DNA from: Candidatus Zhuqueibacterota bacterium
GTDB lineage: Bacteria > SM23-31 > B21-G16
Length of the DNA: 9,349 nt
Assembly: GCA_003644825.1 (NCBI GenBank)
Contig: QNDJ01000037.1
Location: 1 to 9,349 of the forward strand
Direction: 5' to 3'
The translations under genes were made by a program, and so were the position numbers. A model generated the notes under the pieces. It was not told where the DNA came from, did no database searches, and saw nothing but the letters and a program-made list of their open reading frames with translations. Below, one piece after another: positions 6,521-9,349 of this stretch. Numbering within the stretch: position 1 is the first letter of the stretch; every line of letters starts with the position of its first letter.

Positions 6521-9349
6521 AGATTATCGAAGTTGCTCTTAAAACAAGATTGCCTTTCTTTTTATATTAATTCTACTCATATTTACAAGTATTATATCCT
6601 TTTTCAGGCTTCCCGAGGGTGTATTCCCCAATGTAACATTTCCAAGGATACTGGTTCAGATAGAGAGATGGTATGCACCTCTTGAAGAAATGGAAGTTGG
6701 TGTAATAAAGCCTATTGAAGACGCCCTAAGAACCGTAGAAGGTGTGAGAATTGTCAGGTCAAAGACCAATCGCGGGTTTGCAGAGATTGACCTGTTCTTT
6801 GAATGGAATATTGACCTTCTGCAGGCATTCCAGTTTGTTCAGGCGAAAATAAGTGAAGTGAGAAGTTCTATACCGCCGGACTCGAAAATAAGAATAATAA
6901 GAATGACAACCAGCGCATATCCTATGTCTGGATACAGCCTCTACTCCGAAAAAAGAACCTTGAAGGAGCTTACCGATATTGCACAGTTTATAATAAAACC
7001 GCAACTCTCCGGAATTAAAGGTGTTTATATGGTGGATATTGTCGGAGGAAAGGTGCCAGAATACTAGGTTGAATTAAATCCCGATAAATTAAAATCATAC
7101 AGAATTGACCCCCTTGAAGTATTCAACGCTTTAAAAAATACCAATATTGTCAATTTTTCAGGAAGAATAACGGAAGAATATAAAATTCATCTTGGTTTTG
7201 TTGATAATCTACTGTGGAATAAAGAGGACATTGAAAACGTCTTTGTAGTGGAAAGAGATGGAATACCCATTCTGATAAAACAAATTGCTAAAGTGAAAAA
7301 GGAAATCAGGGAAGAATATGTCATAACAACTTCAGACTGGCATAGAGCGGTATTATTTAATATTCTTAAACATCCAGATGCAAATGGTGTGGAAGTTTCA
7401 AAACTCGTTGATAATAAACTTAAGGAAATAAGAAAAAGTATACCTTTAGATGTCAAAATATCCAAATGGTACGACCTGTCAGACTTTGTAAAAAGGTCTT
7501 TAAGAGGGGTTGGAGAAAATATATTAATTGGAATAATTATAATTTCTGTTTTCATATTTATATTCCTCAGAAGTGTTAGAGCCTCGCTTTCTGTGATATT
7601 CATAATGCCTTTTTCAGTAATTCTCACTTTTACTGCTTTTAAGGTGCTTAATTTATCACTTAATGTGATGACTTTAGGTGGGCTTGTGGCGTCTATTGGC
7701 ATACTTGTGGATAATGCAATAATTGTGGTTGAAAATGTTGTAAGGCACAGAAGCCTCGGGGAAAAGGGAGATTCATCCCTTGTTTATGCAGTAACAGAAG
7801 TTATCTACCCTATGATGGGGGCAACAATTACCACTGTCATAGTTTTTATACCATTTGTTTTTTTAACAGAACTCAGTGGTGTATTTTTCAGGCCAATGGT
7901 AATGGTTCTTGCATCAGCAATTTGTATCTCTTTCTTACTGGCTGTTTTTATTACACCATCGCTGACCTCTATTTTTATTTCAAAGGAAAGTAATATTAAG
8001 AAGGAAGGTTTCATACTAAAAAAAGTTAAAACTGGTTATTCACATATATTATCCTTCATTCTGAACAATTTATGGATAGTTTTCTTATTTATTGCATTAA
8101 TTGTAGCTATAAGTCTTTTTGTTTATCCTCATCTCAAGACCGGTTTTCTTCCTGTGTGGGATGAAGGCTCAATAGTTCTTGATTATCGGGCACCGCCGGG
8201 CACATCTCTTGAAGAAACTGATAGACTGATGCTACAGATTGAAGACGTAATTAAAAAGATACCGGATGTCAGAGTTTATTCAAGAAGAACCGGATACGGG
8301 CTGGCTCACCCTCATCCTGCTCATGAAGGTGATTTTCTCATAAGTCTTAAAGATAATAGAAAAAAGAGCACATTCGAGATTATTACATACCTTGAAAAAG
8401 AGGTCAAAAAGATTTTTCCCGAGATAGAAATAGAGCTATTCCAGGTTCTTCCAGACCGATTGGGAGACCTCACCGGAAAACAAAAACCTGTTGTTGTTAA
8501 AGTTTTTGGAAATGATTATGAAGCCCTGAAAGAAACAGCAGCAAAAATTAAGAGTGAAATTGAGAATATAAAAGGTCTATCGGGTATCAGGCTCGGAATA
8601 ACCGAGAGTGAACCTGAGTTCGATATTATTGTTGACAGGCTCAATGCAACAAGGTTTGGTCTTACCCCGGAGGTTATTTCAAAGTATTCAAAGATAATAT
8701 TCTGGGGTGAAGTTTCTACAAGAATAAAAGAAGGCCTCAGATTGGTTGGTGTCAGGGTTCGATACCCTGTCAACTATAGAAACAGAATAAATAAAATAGA
8801 AGATTTTCTCATTTATTCACCAAAGGCAGGTTATATTCCACTTAAGATGGTGGCAAAAGTTGAAGTCAGAAGAGGACAGTCTGAGATAACCCATGAAAAC
8901 GGAAGCCTTATGGTTTCTGTGCTTGCTAACATTGAGGGTAGAGCTCTTGGTAGTGTTATAAACGATTTGAAGTCTGCACTGAAAAAAATTAATATTCCTG
9001 CTGGTGTTTCTATTAGCCTTGCAGGTGATTACGAAAGTCAGATGAAATCCTTCAAAGAACTTCTATCTGTCACTATTTTTGCTATAATTCTCATTTTTAC
9101 CGTTCTGCTGTTTGAGTTTAAATCAATAAAAACATCAATCTCTATTTTAATTGGAACAATCTGTTCTATTTCCTTTATAATTTTTGGACTGTATTTAACA
9201 GATACTCCTTTTGATGTATCATCTTTTGTGGGGACAATAACAGTTCTGGGTATTTTAATAAACAATGGAATTCTGCTCATTGATTTTACTGAGAGAAATA
9301 GAAAAAAAGGGTTGGAGATAAAAAACGCAATCCTGGAAGCCGGTAAGAC
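6517..9349 (+). pseudogene. RND efflux transporter permease, disrupted by a frameshift and a nonsense codon; runs off the window end
   Basis: About 944 codons of an RND-superfamily inner-membrane proton/drug or metal antiporter (AcrB/CzcA fold; intact members have about 1,000-1,050 residues). The true start is the ATG at 6517 (MKIIEVALKTRLPFF), but this frame hits TAA at 6568-6570. The homologous frame continues one register off (LILLIFTSIISFFRLPEGVF), so one T is probably missing from the T5 run at 6559-6563. A second lesion is TAG at 7065-7067 in VPEY*VELNPDK, where relatives usually have Gln, so CAG to TAG is likely. From 7068 the frame is open to the window edge. Recognisable parts include TM1, the porter segment IKPIEDALRTVEGV, the TM4 motif LVDNAIIVVENV and, near the end, INNGILLIDFT. 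The single Asp followed by Asn (codons at 7710-7715) and Asn in place of the AcrB TM10 Lys are unlike classical AcrB. Substrate class is uncertain; the neighbouring CusR/CusS-like genes favour metals. Confidence 0.88.

Noticed and set aside
6551-6570. Programmed -1 frameshifting in the permease gene
   Set aside because: The zero-frame sequence C TTT TTA lacks the X XXY YYZ heptamer, I see no obvious downstream stimulatory structure, and a second lesion (TAG at 7065) would still stop translation.
6690-7067. A free-standing 125-residue gene starting at ATG 6690
   Set aside because: Its sequence is the internal porter segment of an RND permease; matching sequence continues upstream to the TM1 region and downstream past the TAG. 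It is a fragment of the disrupted permease.
7187-7702. Minus-strand open frame of 171 codons
   Set aside because: It lies antisense to the conserved RND permease sequence, has no recognisable domain and no ribosome site; it is a shadow of the + strand coding.

Overview
The window comes from an AT-rich, Gram-negative bacterium. An outer-membrane barrel protein with a signal peptide, a periplasmic or outer-membrane-directed PAP2 phosphatase and an RND efflux system all imply two membranes. The large family-9-carbohydrate-binding/DUF5916 barrel protein is typical of the Bacteroidetes/FCB group, Gemmatimonadetes and Acidobacteria-like lineages. One gene carries a near-perfect Shine-Dalgarno sequence, so the ribosome uses anti-SD pairing, which fits classical Bacteroidetes less well. 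I cannot name the organism. All genes lie on the + strand.

Region 1 (1-2234) has a short AT-rich leader with a 14-bp perfect palindrome. It is followed by a translationally coupled two-component system: an OmpR-type response regulator of the CusR/CopR-like (heavy-metal) flavour and a HAMP-containing membrane histidine kinase. Region 2 (2235-6178) is a compact envelope gene set behind a plausible promoter: a DUF5916 outer-membrane barrel protein, a PAP2-family phosphatase 6 bp further on, and a membrane-anchored protein that joins a PepSY-like domain to a DUF1080/LamG-like jelly roll. Region 3 (6179-9349) is a decaying RND efflux operon. After a roughly 150-bp gap holding two inverted repeats, only the last 62 codons of a membrane-fusion adaptor remain. 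They overlap by ATGA the start of an RND permease gene that carries a 1-nt frameshift in a T-run and an in-frame TAG. The permease frame is otherwise open to the window edge.

My reading is that a metal- or envelope-stress two-component system sits upstream of an envelope-remodelling gene set and of an efflux pump it may once have controlled. The pump has been inactivated while the regulator and the envelope genes are intact. The most noteworthy points are the intact sensor/DUF5916/PAP2/PepSY-jelly-roll cluster, whose joint function is undescribed as far as I can tell, and the three independent lesions in the adjacent pump operon. I saw no tRNA, rRNA, CRISPR array, insertion sequence or phage gene.
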